Assembly (NCBI GenBank): GCA_905182995.1
Contig: CAJJDP010000094.1
Span: forward strand, 102,119 to 166,118
Direction of reading: 5' to 3'
Origin: Paramecium octaurelia
Lineage: Eukaryota; Ciliophora; Oligohymenophorea; Peniculida; Parameciidae
DNA: 64,000 nt
Each line of letters starts with the position of its first letter. The stretch's first letter is position 1. Below, one piece after another: positions 1 through 10,538 of this stretch. The notes below the pieces were generated by a model. That model saw only the letters and a list, made by a program, of their open reading frames with translations. It was not told where the DNA came from and did no database searches. A program made the position numbers and the translations under genes.

Positions 1-15
1 TAAAAAATTTGAAAT

Positions 16-1220
16 ATGAACATTCTCAAGATAAAAACCCATCAGTATTATAAAAAGAGTGAGGTTGATATTGATTTATTAATGGCTACATTGCCATATT
101 GTGTAAGAATTGTAAGTTCTCAAGAAGAAGAAATGAATGACATAATTAAATTGGAATTTGATAGAGTCCATTGTATTCCTTTGAGCGAATTAATTTCATA
201 TACTGTATTTCATATAGAATTACATTTTAGTAATCTCTTATTTTTAGATTGTTACATGGATAGGTATTTAAACTTATTGAAAAATTGATATTTCTAATAG
301 AAAAACTGAATTATGAAAATGAAAAAATCAATTAATATCATATTTGGTTAATATTCAATTAAGAACATAATCAAAGATTAGAACTATTGAAACTATCAGT
401 TTTAGATTATCAACTATTTTATTCATTTCCTTTATTAAATAAAAATAAAGAAGACTAAATGTAAATTGTTGAACTAATTACTTAAATTTTTAATTTTTGT
501 CATGATATCCCATCCATTTTTCATTTTTTTGAATCAAATAAGCCTTATAAAATATATGAAAAAGAACTTTAATAAGGATTTGAATAGTTTAAATACAAAT
601 TTATTGATTATTGTCAAAATTAAAAAAATATTGATCCATAAACTTAAATTGATCGAAATCTTGATGTATCTGATTAATATGTAGAAAATAAAGAGGATTT
701 AAAGAAGGTTTAACTGTTTATTCAATAATATATAAAATAAAAACATGATGTAACACCTTTAGAAGCTATTTTAATAGAATTGTTCAAATAATATCGATTA
801 TAAAAAGGGTTTTAAACTTTAACCATACATAAATAATAGAATCTTTCAAATTATAAATAAGAAGATTTAAAAGGCATCTTTGAATTTAAATAGGAATAAT
901 AATTGATTAAGATAATTTAAGAGACTTTTCAAAGTTTGAATGAAAAGTAAGATGTACTAAAGGATTCTATTCAATATGAAAATTATCCATTTAATTCAAT
1001 AGAATTAAAAGATTTATACGAATCTGCTGCTATTATCTATTTTAAGCATCAAGGATATTTTAATTCTTTTGATTAATTTATTCAAATTGTAATGCAAATT
1101 AATAATAAAACACCAGTTTTTGAAGATAAAATCTTTTATATTTTAAAACCTATTATTTCTGAATATTATTTTTCGATTATGGAGCTCAAAGTTTTGGAAT
1201 TGATATCTGAATTAATTTGA
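16..1220 (+). CDS. Gene A, copy 1: unknown 392-aa protein
   Basis: ATG at 16, TGA at 1218-1220. Removing a 26-nt GT-AG intron (205-230) joins two frames into one exact reading frame of 393 codons under TAA/TAG=Q. Without the intron the first exon stops at 286, so the intron is needed. The protein starts MNILKIKTHQYYKK and is acidic to neutral, leucine- and glutamine-rich and mostly helical, with no signal peptide or convincing membrane segment. I do not recognise the family. It converges on gene B (stop at 1359). Two further copies exist in inverted orientation (7232-8436 and 5252-6405), and this copy differs from them by a few substitutions. The window begins 15 bases before the ATG, so the promoter is not visible. 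Confidence 0.7.
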
Positions 1221-1358
1221 ATTTATTAAATATTATTTAAAATCGCGTTATCAACTTTTATCTTACTAATATAAATATAGTTATGGATTTAATTATAATT
1301 TATATATTTATTTGTTTATCTTTCACTTAAATCACTTAGTTACATATTTTAAACAAAC

Positions 1359-2383
1359 TCAAATTTAAATAGAGTCTTTCGATTTTGCTTAAGACTAATC
1401 TAAAATGATTAAGCAATCATTTTAATCTCCTTAAGCCTAGACTTACGGAATAAAGCCAAATGCATAAGGAATGACCAAACAAGGAGTCATTTAAATGATT
1501 CCATAAATTACTATCAAGTAATTCTAATAATTGATATCAATTTAATGTTCGCAAGTCACCTTTTTGAATATTAGTATAGCAATTAAAATAAATGATATAT
1601 AGAGTAGTATTGTGATTAGCATTAAAGTGATCACTATTTTAATTTGCTTTCTTGTCTAAATTAATTCTCTTGGTTCTATAATCGTAGCTCTGGAATTGCA
1701 CAATGACATATTAGCAAAAGAATCATAAACACTAAACTTTATTAATTTTATACGCTTTTGGGTTCATAGTCTTACACTATATATATTAGCTGACTCTTTT
1801 GAGCTTTTAGAGTAAATTAAAGCCAAAATAAGTTGTAACTATAGTTGATGTAATCTGCTAAACAATAATTAAAATTATACTTAAATAATAATATCTAGAT
1901 ATTAAGATAAAATTACTTATCACATGAATCTTAGCTAGACAAAACTAAAGCAAATATTTGAAAAATCAAAATAACTCCGTAAAAAATATATTGTAGAATC
2001 TTAAATATTTTAAAGTTTTTCAAAATAAGAGTTCCGCTTTTAACCTAATAGCATAATTTTGCAAATAATTAAGAAATTGAAGTAAAAATAAGTATTTAAA
2101 AATAGAGGGTAATTATTTACAAGGTATTATTTTCAGTCACGGCATATTAAATAACATGTAAGAGAGATTATACTATGCATAATATCATCGGATTTAATTC
2201 TTAATTACTTGTTGAAGATTTCATCAATCTCATGAGAGCTTTACCAGCTATAAGCGTAACGATAATAGCATATCCAACTAAAATTGAATAACATATGCAT
2301 GAAATATTTGATTATTAACATTAATTTATTAAATTCATTATAATAAAATACGTATTTTCTTTTGTAAAATATAGTTCATTCAT
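1359..2383 (-). CDS. Gene B: seven-helix membrane protein (318 aa)
   Basis: ATG at 2383, TGA at 1359-1361. Three introns of 22, 23 and 23 nt give 319 codons exactly. The translation has about seven hydrophobic segments, including YSILVGYAIIVTLIAGKAL near residue 35, QYIFYGVILIFQIFALVL near 135, KIVITLMLITILLYISF near 230 and NYLIVIYGIIQMTPCLVI near 275. The topology suggests a 7TM, receptor-like protein of the plasma or an internal membrane. No family motif is recognised, so a GPCR-like role is only inference. The unspliced frame stops at 1631; the third intron bypasses that stop and restores a hydrophobic C-terminal half, which supports the longer model. A 5'-truncated second copy is at 6422-7093. 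Confidence 0.6.
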
Positions 2384-2606
2384 TTATTTAATGTTATGAT
2401 TGTGTGGATTAAATCAAATTTTTAGTGTTAAAATAGATAAGTGATTCAAAAAAACACCATCCAATAAATTAAATACATACTCAAAAATATAAAAATTTCA
2501 TAATTTTGATCGAAGAAGAAGGTACCTAATTATTGATAATAAGGATGAATATTTTGAGATTTTATTAATTTATTAAATTATTTATTAATATACTAGATGA
2601 TATGTT

Positions 2607-3195
2607 TCACTTCTTCTTGCCTTTTTTTCCTCCAGCAGCACCTTTGTCTGCAGCACCACCAGCTGGAGCAGCAGCAGCAGCGGCAGCAGCTTTGGCAGCT
2701 TATTATTTTTTGATTGCTTCTAAGTTGGCTTTAATCTTAAAATATAGTTTTTATGATTACTGTTGCCTCGTCCATTCTGAAAGTTTAATGGCATGTACCA
2801 CAATAATGTCTATCAAAATGCTTGGCCATATATACACCTTATGGGCATTAAGGACATTATTTGTGAGATCTTTGGACAACACCCTTATTATCAACGTTGT
2901 ATAATTTGAGGGTAGCCAACTTAACTTTTCGGTGTCGGTGCTTCTTCTTTTTGGGCTTGGCAAAGTTCTTCTTCTTCTTCTTCTTTTTCTTACCTCCTTC
3001 TGCATCAACTGTGACATAGTAGATTCTTTCTCCTGCCAAAATTGAGGATGCATTCACTAATTCTCCAGATTAAACCAATTGAACTTGACATGCTAATTCA
3101 GAGTTCAAAACGTTCATTAATTCAGCTGCAGTGCTCTAGTCTGCTAAGTTGTATGTTTTCACCTCTCCATTAAGGTGACCCACCTAGATGATCAT
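2607..3195 (-). CDS. RPS27A: Ubiquitin-like/ribosomal protein eS31 (S27a) fusion
   Basis: One 25-nt intron (2736-2760) gives 188 codons, 187 aa. Residues 1-68 form a divergent ubiquitin-like domain (MIIQVGHLNGEVKTYNL...) ending in DAEGG, so the di-glycine processing site is kept. It is followed by a basic eS31 body (KKKNFAKPKKKKHRHRKVKL) and a zinc finger CPQC...HFDRHYCGTC with four cysteines. After residue 140 comes an alanine/lysine-rich tail unlike the usual short C-terminus; typical S27a precursors are about 150-156 aa. Known role: the precursor is cleaved after GG and eS31 joins the 40S subunit near the decoding head. The Ubl here is too divergent to act as canonical ubiquitin. It lies 42 bp downstream of the previous gene on the same strand. 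Confidence 0.9.
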
Positions 3196-3237
3196 AATAC
3201 TTTTTAAAAAAAAAGATTTAATTTATATCTCAAATTT

Positions 3238-5082
3238 TCATAACTATGCTATATATTAATTCAACTCGTCTTCTAATTCTTTTGAATACTTGTTCCCCAT
3301 ATATTTAATATTCACATAAATATTGCTCATTACTATTGCTCTATCTGCATTCTTCTTACACACTAGTTCATATATTTTCTTTCTGTCCTAAAATTATTCC
3401 TTAAGCTCATGTTTTTATCTCTATAGCATTAATTTATAAATATAATTATTCAAAATCCAGCTCTCTAAATTTATCTAGTCCTTGTTCTCATATCCTTTAG
3501 TCTTTGTTCGTGATACTCAAAGTTTGTTTTGACTTCTTCTTTATTATCAGAATTAGGCTTAGTGATCACCTTCACCAATCGAGTTAGCATATCAGTGTCT
3601 CTCTGTCTTTTAAAATAGATTATTTGATTACTCGTTCTATTCGACCTTAGTAAGATCATGCTCTTATTGCTCAAGTAATCTTTATTATTAAATTAAATAA
3701 ATACAATCTTTGGATTTTAGCTTCCTTTAAAGTCTACATTCTAAAATCCAGAATATCCTATGAAAATACCCCAAATTTTTCCCATGCTTAAGGTTTAATA
3801 AATGTAATACTCTTTCCCATACTTTCATACCGTTTGAATGCAACCTATGCTCTTTCTTTTAATTGGCTTTTTATTTCTTCTCTTTATGCAGCTGCCTTAT
3901 GGTATGATTCTGTTCTCCTTGGCTTTTTGTATTTCTTGTTTTACGTCTCTTCTCCTTTAAACCATGTTTTATAGAGATATGACTTTGAGATGCGTTTAGC
4001 CTCCCCATCAAACATTGCATTTGAAGGGGATTCTCGAGATTATTAAAGACCAAACCTAGTATTTTTCATTAGTCATTATACTGTTTGATAGTTTTATTTG
4101 ATTTTGTTAATATTTTGCTATCCACTTATTTTTTTGAATCAATTTCAGATGACTACTCCATATTTTTATACAAAGGTATTTACTTCTCAATAAATCTAGA
4201 CTTAAAACCCCTAAATTATGAAGAATATTTAAACTCTCTGGGTTTATGCATAGTCCTTATTTATGTTTAAATCAATTCATCCTCGTCTTCCCTTTAAATC
4301 AACTTTGCAAAGTCTTCTTAGCTGAATATTGGCTATTTTGTCACATCTGTCTTCCTATATTGTCCCCATAAATAATTTACTGGATTTTCTGTTTCATCGT
4401 TGTATAATCCTAACCAAAGTTTGCTGCATGTCTATATTCAATTATGTACGCGACTGCACTTCCTTTTTAATTTATTTGCATTTCCTCTCTTACTATCGAA
4501 TCAGGAAACCAATATTTCCGAGCATGTCTTTTTAATTATCATGTTCTTCATGTTTTTTCGGTTAGACCACCAACCCTGATTAATTTTTTTTCCCTACAAT
4601 TAATCAATTAAGATACTTTTCATTTGCAATTACTTTCTCATTTCCATCTCTTGCTTAATAATGTCTCTTCCCTTTTTTGTTCTGTAATGTTTGAACTCTC
4701 CCTTTAATTCCTCGTAGCTCTCATTTAAAAGATCGTCAGGATTTATATATTTCTCATAATCTGCCTAGGGAATGTTTTAATCAAATGCAAATGATTTATA
4801 GATCTTCATAATAATTACGATAATAATATTAATTAAAAACATTAGAATAATCAAAATAAAATACCTTATTAAAATTAGTGAAAAATTAAACATTAAATAT
4901 TTACTTTGGGGCCATGAATAATGACAAGCGATAAAACTTTGGCTAATTAAAGTCAAAATTGGAATGAAAGTTGAAATCACTAGTGTATTCATCTTAGATA
5001 GTAAAGTTTGTGATAAAAATAGCAGTTTTTTTTCAATACATATTTTGTTAAACTCTGTAGAAAGCATTAATAAAGCAAGCAA
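3238..5082 (-). CDS. Unresolved multi-exon membrane/coiled-coil protein gene
   Basis: The stop is TGA at 3238-3240. Reading up the minus strand, successive ciliate-code frames connect through likely 25-35 nt introns, but not every junction could be settled, and the start is uncertain (ATG near 5067, or a further upstream exon). The N-terminal part has two or three hydrophobic segments (YFILIILMFLINIIIVIIM near 4820-4870). The middle and C-terminus are charged and helical (NESYEELKGEFKHYRTKKG; ERAQVAFKRYESMGK; SNIYVNIKYMGNKYSKEL), as in a coiled-coil protein. No family is recognised. The inverted gene A copy at 5252-6405 abuts its 5' side. Residual frame breaks may be missed introns, sequence errors or real decay. 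Confidence 0.45.
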
Positions 5083-5251
5083 GCTCCTTTTGCTTATTTT
5101 ATTTCTATTGAATTCAAATAAAATAAAATCAACTAAACGAAAATTTAAGACATCTAAAAAATAAAAAAAATTATCTATAACATATTCAATATATCATATT
5201 AAATCACTTATGTTATTTAGGCTGCTTTAATGAATAATTGAGGTATAGTAT

Positions 5252-6405
5252 TCAGAAATAATAGGTTTTAAAATATAAAAGAATTTATCTTCAAAAAAAA
5301 AAAACTAGTGTTTTATTATTAATTTGCTTTACAATTTGAATAAATTAATCAAAAGAATTAAAATATCCTTGATGCTTAAAATAGATAATAGCAGCAGATT
5401 CGTATAAATCTTTTAATTCTATTGAATTAAATGGATAATTTTCATATTGAATAGAATCCTTTAGTACATCTTACTTTTCATTCAAACTTTGAAAAGTCTC
5501 TTAAATTATCTTAATCAATTATTATTCCTATTTAAATTCAAAGATGCCTTTTAAATCTTCTTATTTATAATTTGAAAGAATCTATTATTTATGTATGGTT
5601 AAAGTTTAAAACCCTTTTTATAATCGATATTATTTGAACAATTCTATTAAAATAGCTTCTAAAGGTGTTACATCATGTTTTTATTTTATATATTATTGAA
5701 TAAACAGTTAAACCTTCTTTAAATCCTCTTTATTTTCTACATATTAATCAGATACATCAAGATTTCGATCAATTTAAGTTTATGGATCAATATTTTTTTA
5801 ATTTTGACAATAATCAATAAATTTGTATTTAAACTATTCAAATCCTTATTAAAGTTCTTTTTCATATATTTTATAAGGCTTATTTGATTCAAAAAAATGA
5901 AAAATGGATGGGATATCATGACAAAAATTAAAAATTTAAGTAATTAGTTCAACAATTTACATTTAGTCTTCTTTATTTTTATTTAATAAAGGAAATGAAT
6001 AAAATAGTTGATAATCTAAAACTGATAGTTTCAATAGTTCTAATCTTTGATTATGTTCTTAATTGAATATTAACCAAATATGATATTAATTGATTTTTTC
6101 ATTTTCATAATTCAGTTTTTCTATTAGAAATATCAATTTTTCAATAAGTTTAAATACCTATCCATGTAACAATCTAAAAATAAGAGATTACTAAAATGTA
6201 ATTCTATATGAAATACAGTATATGAAATTAATTCGCTCAAAGGAATACAATGGACTCTATCAAATTCCAATTTAATTATGTCATTCATTTCTTCTTCTTG
6301 AGAACTTACAATTCTTACACAATATGGCAATGTAGCCATTAATAAATCAATATCAACCTCACTCTTTTTATAATACTGATGGGTTTTTATCTTGAGAATG
6401 TTCAT
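5252..6405 (-). pseudogene. Gene A, copy 3: truncated and frame-shifted
   Basis: From 6405 down to about 5252 the sequence matches gene A in inverted orientation, including the intron and the start MNILKIKTHQYYKK. Near the 3' end a run of 12 A replaces the 5 A of copies 1 and 2 (about 5293-5304), which shifts the frame. At about 5252 homology ends before the normal stop. The copy terminates at the single N (6421) at exactly the base where the window begins in copy 1. So it is either a contig-end artefact or a decayed copy. The homopolymer change could be a sequencing error. Confidence 0.6.
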
Positions 6406-6421
6406 ATTTCAAATTTTTTAN

Positions 6422-7093
6422 TCTTATTTTGAAAAACTTTAAAATATTTAAGATTCTACAATATATTTTTTACGGAGTTATTTTGATTTTTCAAATATTT
6501 GCTTTAGTTTTGTCTAGCTAAGATTCATGTGATAAGTAATTTTATCTTAATATCTAGATATTATTATTTAAGTATAATTTTAATTATTGTTTAGCAGATT
6601 ACATCAACTATAGTTACAACTTATTTTGGCTTTAATTTACTCTAAAAGCTCAAAAGAGTCAGCTAATATATATAGTGTAAGACTATGAACCCAAAAGCGT
6701 ATAAAATTAATAAAGTTTAGTGTTTATGATTCTTTTGCTAATATGTCATTGTGCAATTCCAGAGCTACGATTATAGAACCAAGAGAATTAATTTAGACAA
6801 GAAAGCAAATTAAAATAGTGATCACTTTAATGCTAATCACAATACTACTCTATATATCATTTATTTTAATTGCTATACTAATATTCAAAAAGGTGACTTG
6901 CGAACATTAAATTGATATCAATTATTAGAATTACTTGATAGTAATTTATGGAATCATTTAAATGACTCCTTGTTTGGTCATTCCTTATGCATTTGGCTTT
7001 ATTCCGTAAGTCTAGGCTTAAGGAGATTAAAATGATTGCTTAATCATTTTAGATTAGTCTTAAGCAAAATCGAAAGACTCTATTTAAATTTGA
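6422..7093 (+). CDS. Gene B, copy 2: 5'-truncated fragment
   Basis: This is the reverse complement of the C-terminal two thirds of gene B; its stop TGA is at 7091-7093. The first part of the protein, including the start and the first hydrophobic segments, is missing because the sequence begins directly after the N at 6421. The three short introns are conserved in sequence. It is convergent with gene A copy 2, as in copy 1. The fragment is probably cut by the assembly rather than by biology. Confidence 0.6.
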
Positions 7094-7231
7094 GTTTGTT
7101 TAAAATATGTAACTAAGTGATTTAAGTGAAAGATAAACAAATAAATATATAAATTATAATTAAATCCATAACTATATTTATATTAGTAAGATAAAAGTTG
7201 ATAACGCGATTTTAAATAATATTTAATAAAT

Positions 7232-8436
7232 TCAAATTAATTCAGATATCAATTCCAAAACTTTGAGCTCCATAATCGAAAAATAATATTCAGAAATAAT
7301 AGGTTTTAAAATATAAAAGATTTTATCTTCAAAAACTAGTGTTTTATTATTAATTTGCTTTACAATTTGAATAAATTAATCAAAAGAATTAAAATATCCT
7401 TGATGCTTAAAATAGATAATAGCAGCAGATTCGTATAAATCTTTTAATTCTATTGAATTAAATGGATAATTTTCATATTGAATAGAATCCTTTAGTACAT
7501 CTTACTTTTCATTCAAACTTTGAAAAGTCTCTTAAATTATCTTAATCAATTATTATTCCTATTTAAATTCAAAGATGCCTTTTAAATCTTCTTATTTATA
7601 ATTTGAAAGATTCTATTATTTATGTATGGTTAAAGTTTAAAACCCTTTTTATAATCGATATTATTTGAACAATTCTATTAAAATAGCTTCTAAAGGTGTT
7701 ACATCATGTTTTTATTTTATATATTATTGAATAAACAGTTAAACCTTCTTTAAATCCTCTTTATTTTCTACATATTAATCAGATACATCAAGATTTCGAT
7801 CAATTTAAGTTTATGGATCAATATTTTTTTAATTTTGACAATAATCAATAAATTTGTATTTAAACTATTCAAATCCTTATTAAAGTTCTTTTTCATATAT
7901 TTTATAAGGCTTATTTGATTCAAAAAAATGAAAAATGGATGGGATATCATGACAAAAATTAAAAATTTAAGTAATTAGTTCAACAATTTACATTTAGTCT
8001 TCTTTATTTTTATTTAATAAAGGAAATGAATAAAATAGTTGATAATCTAAAACTGATAGTTTCAATAGTTCTAATCTTTGATTATGTTCTTAATTGAATA
8101 TTAACCAAATATGATATTAATTGATTTTTTCATTTTCATAATTCAGTTTTTCTATTAGAAATATCAATTTTTCAATAAGTTTAAATACCTATCCATGTAA
8201 CAATCTAAAAATAAGAGATTACTAAAATGTAATTCTATATGAAATACAGTATATGAAATTAATTCGCTCAAAGGAATACAATGGACTCTATCAAATTCCA
8301 ATTTAATTATGTCATTCATTTCTTCTTCTTGAGAACTTACAATTCTTACACAATATGGCAATGTAGCCATTAATAAATCAATATCAACCTCACTCTTTTT
8401 ATAATACTGATGGGTTTTTATCTTGAGAATGTTCAT
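7232..8436 (-). CDS. Gene A, copy 2: unknown 392-aa protein
   Basis: ATG at 8436, TGA at 7232-7234. The span (1205 nt) and the 26-nt intron are identical to copy 1, giving 392 aa. The product is nearly identical to copy 1. Unlike copies 1 and 3, this copy continues beyond the start codon into a normal-looking AT-rich upstream spacer (8437-8597), so it is probably the authentic locus. Function is unknown; see copy 1 for composition. Confidence 0.7.
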
Positions 8437-8597
8437 ATTTCAAAAATTTTATCTTAAAAATTTAATCTGAATATTGTTTAAATGCTAATCAGTAATATAG
8501 TCTTCTTTATTAACAATTTTTTGTACTTCAATTTAGAATAAGTTACATGAATGTATTTTTATTAAAAAAAATGGATTGTAATAATAAATTATGCTAA

Positions 8598-9011
8598 TCA
8601 ATATGTTTCTTCCATTTTTCTTTTATTAAAATCAAATACAAAAAAATAATTTTCTTAGAGTTCACAGAAAAAAGAAAGAAAGATGCAGCAAAGTTCAGTT
8701 AGAAGTTTAATATTATGAAAAATTTGTTGGTAACTTGTGTAAAGATGTAAAGAAGCTGTCAAACACTATCTTAAAACATCATTATTTGATATTTTCGAGA
8801 ACTCAATAGATTTACATAGAATAACGTGGTTCAAATTGAAATGATTTACAATATTTAAAGAATTGTTTTCCTTGTTTTCCTCAAAAATGACACTATTGAA
8901 TATCATTATAAATTTATCTTAAAATTAATACTAAATAATTTTGGTGGATATTAGAAGAATATCTTCCATTAGAAGAATCAATAACTCAGGAAGATATATT
9001 TGTAATTTCAT
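8598..9011 (-). CDS. Small hypothetical protein (137 aa)
   Basis: A single-exon frame from ATG 9011 to TGA 8598-8600, 138 codons. The start MKLQIYLPELLILLMEDILL is leucine-rich and helical, and later parts contain mixed polar and hydrophobic residues with several cysteines. The opening loosely resembles an F-box-type helix, but I would not assign a family. A frame of similar length lies on the opposite strand (about 8855-9283), and with only one stop codon in AT-rich DNA such frames arise by chance. I prefer the minus frame for its start codon and amino-acid composition, with limited confidence. Confidence 0.35.
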
Positions 9012-9281
9012 ATATTATTACAGTTTATTGAAGAGTCAAAGCGCTTTCTTTCGTATCAACCGCACTTGTTTGTTCATTTTCTTAGTCTAAATTGAATTTC
9101 AATGGAGATTTAAGGAGTTTTTGTTGAAAATTTGTTGTGAGTACTTAATATGTTGCATTAGAGTGATTATTTGTATAAGTGATTAAATATAATTATGCAA
9201 AATATTAAATAAAGAAAACCTTATTTATAAGTTCACTTTTAACCTCTAACAGAGCGAATTGAGAGAAAGAAATAAACATAA

Positions 9282-10097
9282 ATGAAGAACGTGTTGTTGA
9301 GAAATGTGCATACATAGAGAATCAAACGAAGCTTTAGTTTGCCTCACAATTAAAGATTTTTGAATAGATATGAATCTATACCAAAAAACCTCCATCCATC
9401 TCGAAAAGAAACTATAGAGGAACTTCAAACAAGAGAATAATCTCCTTAAAAAAGAGGATCTTTAGTGACCAATATTAAGTAATCACAAAAATACATAGAA
9501 GTGAAAGAAAGATAGTAGAGAAAGAGTTGCGATTGTTAATAATGTGGAAAAGAAACAAATTTTCAAAGAGATTCAATGAAGGAAGGTGTTTTCATAATGT
9601 AATAAATAAAAGAATAGGAAGCTTTGGCAAATAAATATTAGAGAACATAAAAAAAATAGCATGAAAAATTATATCCATAATATTTGAATATGAAGAGCAT
9701 ACATTTAGATGATGGTAACGATCCTCGTAATGATTTCATTATAAATTCGTTTGAGCATCTGGAAGACGTGCCTACATAAATTTGTGCAAACAAAAATAAA
9801 AGCAAGTCTAGCTTTTTTGACTCCTTCTTAATTAAATAGCAATAGATTGTAGTTGATGAAATGAGAAAATTTTCCAATCACAGAAAAATTCTTGACAAAT
9901 ACCGTTCGATTCCATTTCTCCCTAGCGACTTTTAAAAAGTATTGACTCCTAGAACTCCAGCAACTATGACAACAACTATGGCTTAATCTCCAAGAAAAAT
10001 CAAAGCTAATGTCAAAATGTACCTTTAGCCAATCAAAAGACCGTAAAAATAGCATAATAGATTGTTAACCCTTCCAGAATTTAGATAAAATATATGA
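9282..10097 (+). CDS. Hypothetical basic protein (271 aa)
   Basis: Intronless frame, ATG 9282 to TGA 10095-10097, exactly 272 codons. The protein is basic and hydrophilic with no membrane segment. It opens MKNVLLRNVHTQRIKRSFSL, has a Q/K-rich helical middle (IKEQEALANKYQRTQKKQ) and a C-terminus with short proline/threonine stretches (TPRTPATMTTTMAQSPRK) that look disordered and phosphorylatable. No domain is recognised. Composition and uninterrupted length make it a convincing gene. Long overlapping frames on the other strand in this interval are shadows. Confidence 0.65.
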
Positions 10098-10208
10098 TTT
10101 AATTTTTGATAACATTTTTATATTTATTGTTTAAAATTAAAGATTTAGATGAAAATACTTGAAAAAAGAATCTGATTCCAATCTATCCAAAAGAAGCCAT
10201 TTTAAATT

Positions 10209-10520
10209 ATGGGCACCTACTAATAACATTTTACAAATCTAATCCTCAATAAATATTAAACAGAATTTAGATTCTTCATTTTTTAAATAAGTTGATCAGA
10301 TTCTCTCTTAGATATATTATCTCTGTATTAAATAAGAGATTTGAATTAATATAATTCATTGAACTTTAAGTATGCTCAACATCATCCGATTTTCAATAGA
10401 ATTTATATGAATATGGATAAATTAAGATGTTATATGGAATATGAATTTATGAATTTATTTATTTATAATTATTAAACCTCATAAAATTTAGTCATAAATC
10501 CATCAGATTTTTTTAATTGA
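10209..10520 (+). CDS. Small hypothetical protein (96 aa)
   Basis: ATG 10209 to TGA 10518-10520 with one 21-nt intron (10291-10311), 97 codons. The joined product (MGTYQQHFTNLILNKYQTEF...AQHHPIFNRIYMN...NPSDFFN) has a natural composition and ends 18 bp before the PARP start codon on the same strand. The support is only open frame, intron and composition. The downstream PARP start is so close that this stretch could instead be its 5' UTR. Confidence 0.3.
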
Positions 10521-10538
10521 ATATCATAATTAAGATAA

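Larger units (their letters stand above)
5252..8445. repeat. Inverted/direct duplication of the gene A-gene B block
   Basis: 6422-8440 is the reverse complement of about 2028-1, and 5252-6420 is a second reverse-complement copy of about 1180-1. The copies are nearly but not fully identical: copy 1 differs from the other two at bases near 1094 and 1115, and copy 3 carries a longer A run. Upstream of gene A, copies 2 and 3 diverge at about 8441 and 6416. Either alleles/paralogues were joined, or the contig 1-6420 is a fold-back chimera. Confidence 0.75.

Noticed and set aside
1400..1800. Region 1400-1800 (and 6620-7020 inverted) first looked like an rRNA fragment because of phrases such as atcgtagctctggaattgc.
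   Set aside because: It does not continue as rRNA, and the minus strand reads as the C-terminal exons of the seven-helix gene B with good intron joins.
2602..2904. Plus-strand alanine-rich frame.
   Set aside because: Antisense of the alanine-rich tail of eS31.
8855..9283. Plus-strand open frame of about 140 codons.
   Set aside because: No ATG at a sensible place and poor composition; with one stop codon in AT-rich DNA this length is expected by chance.
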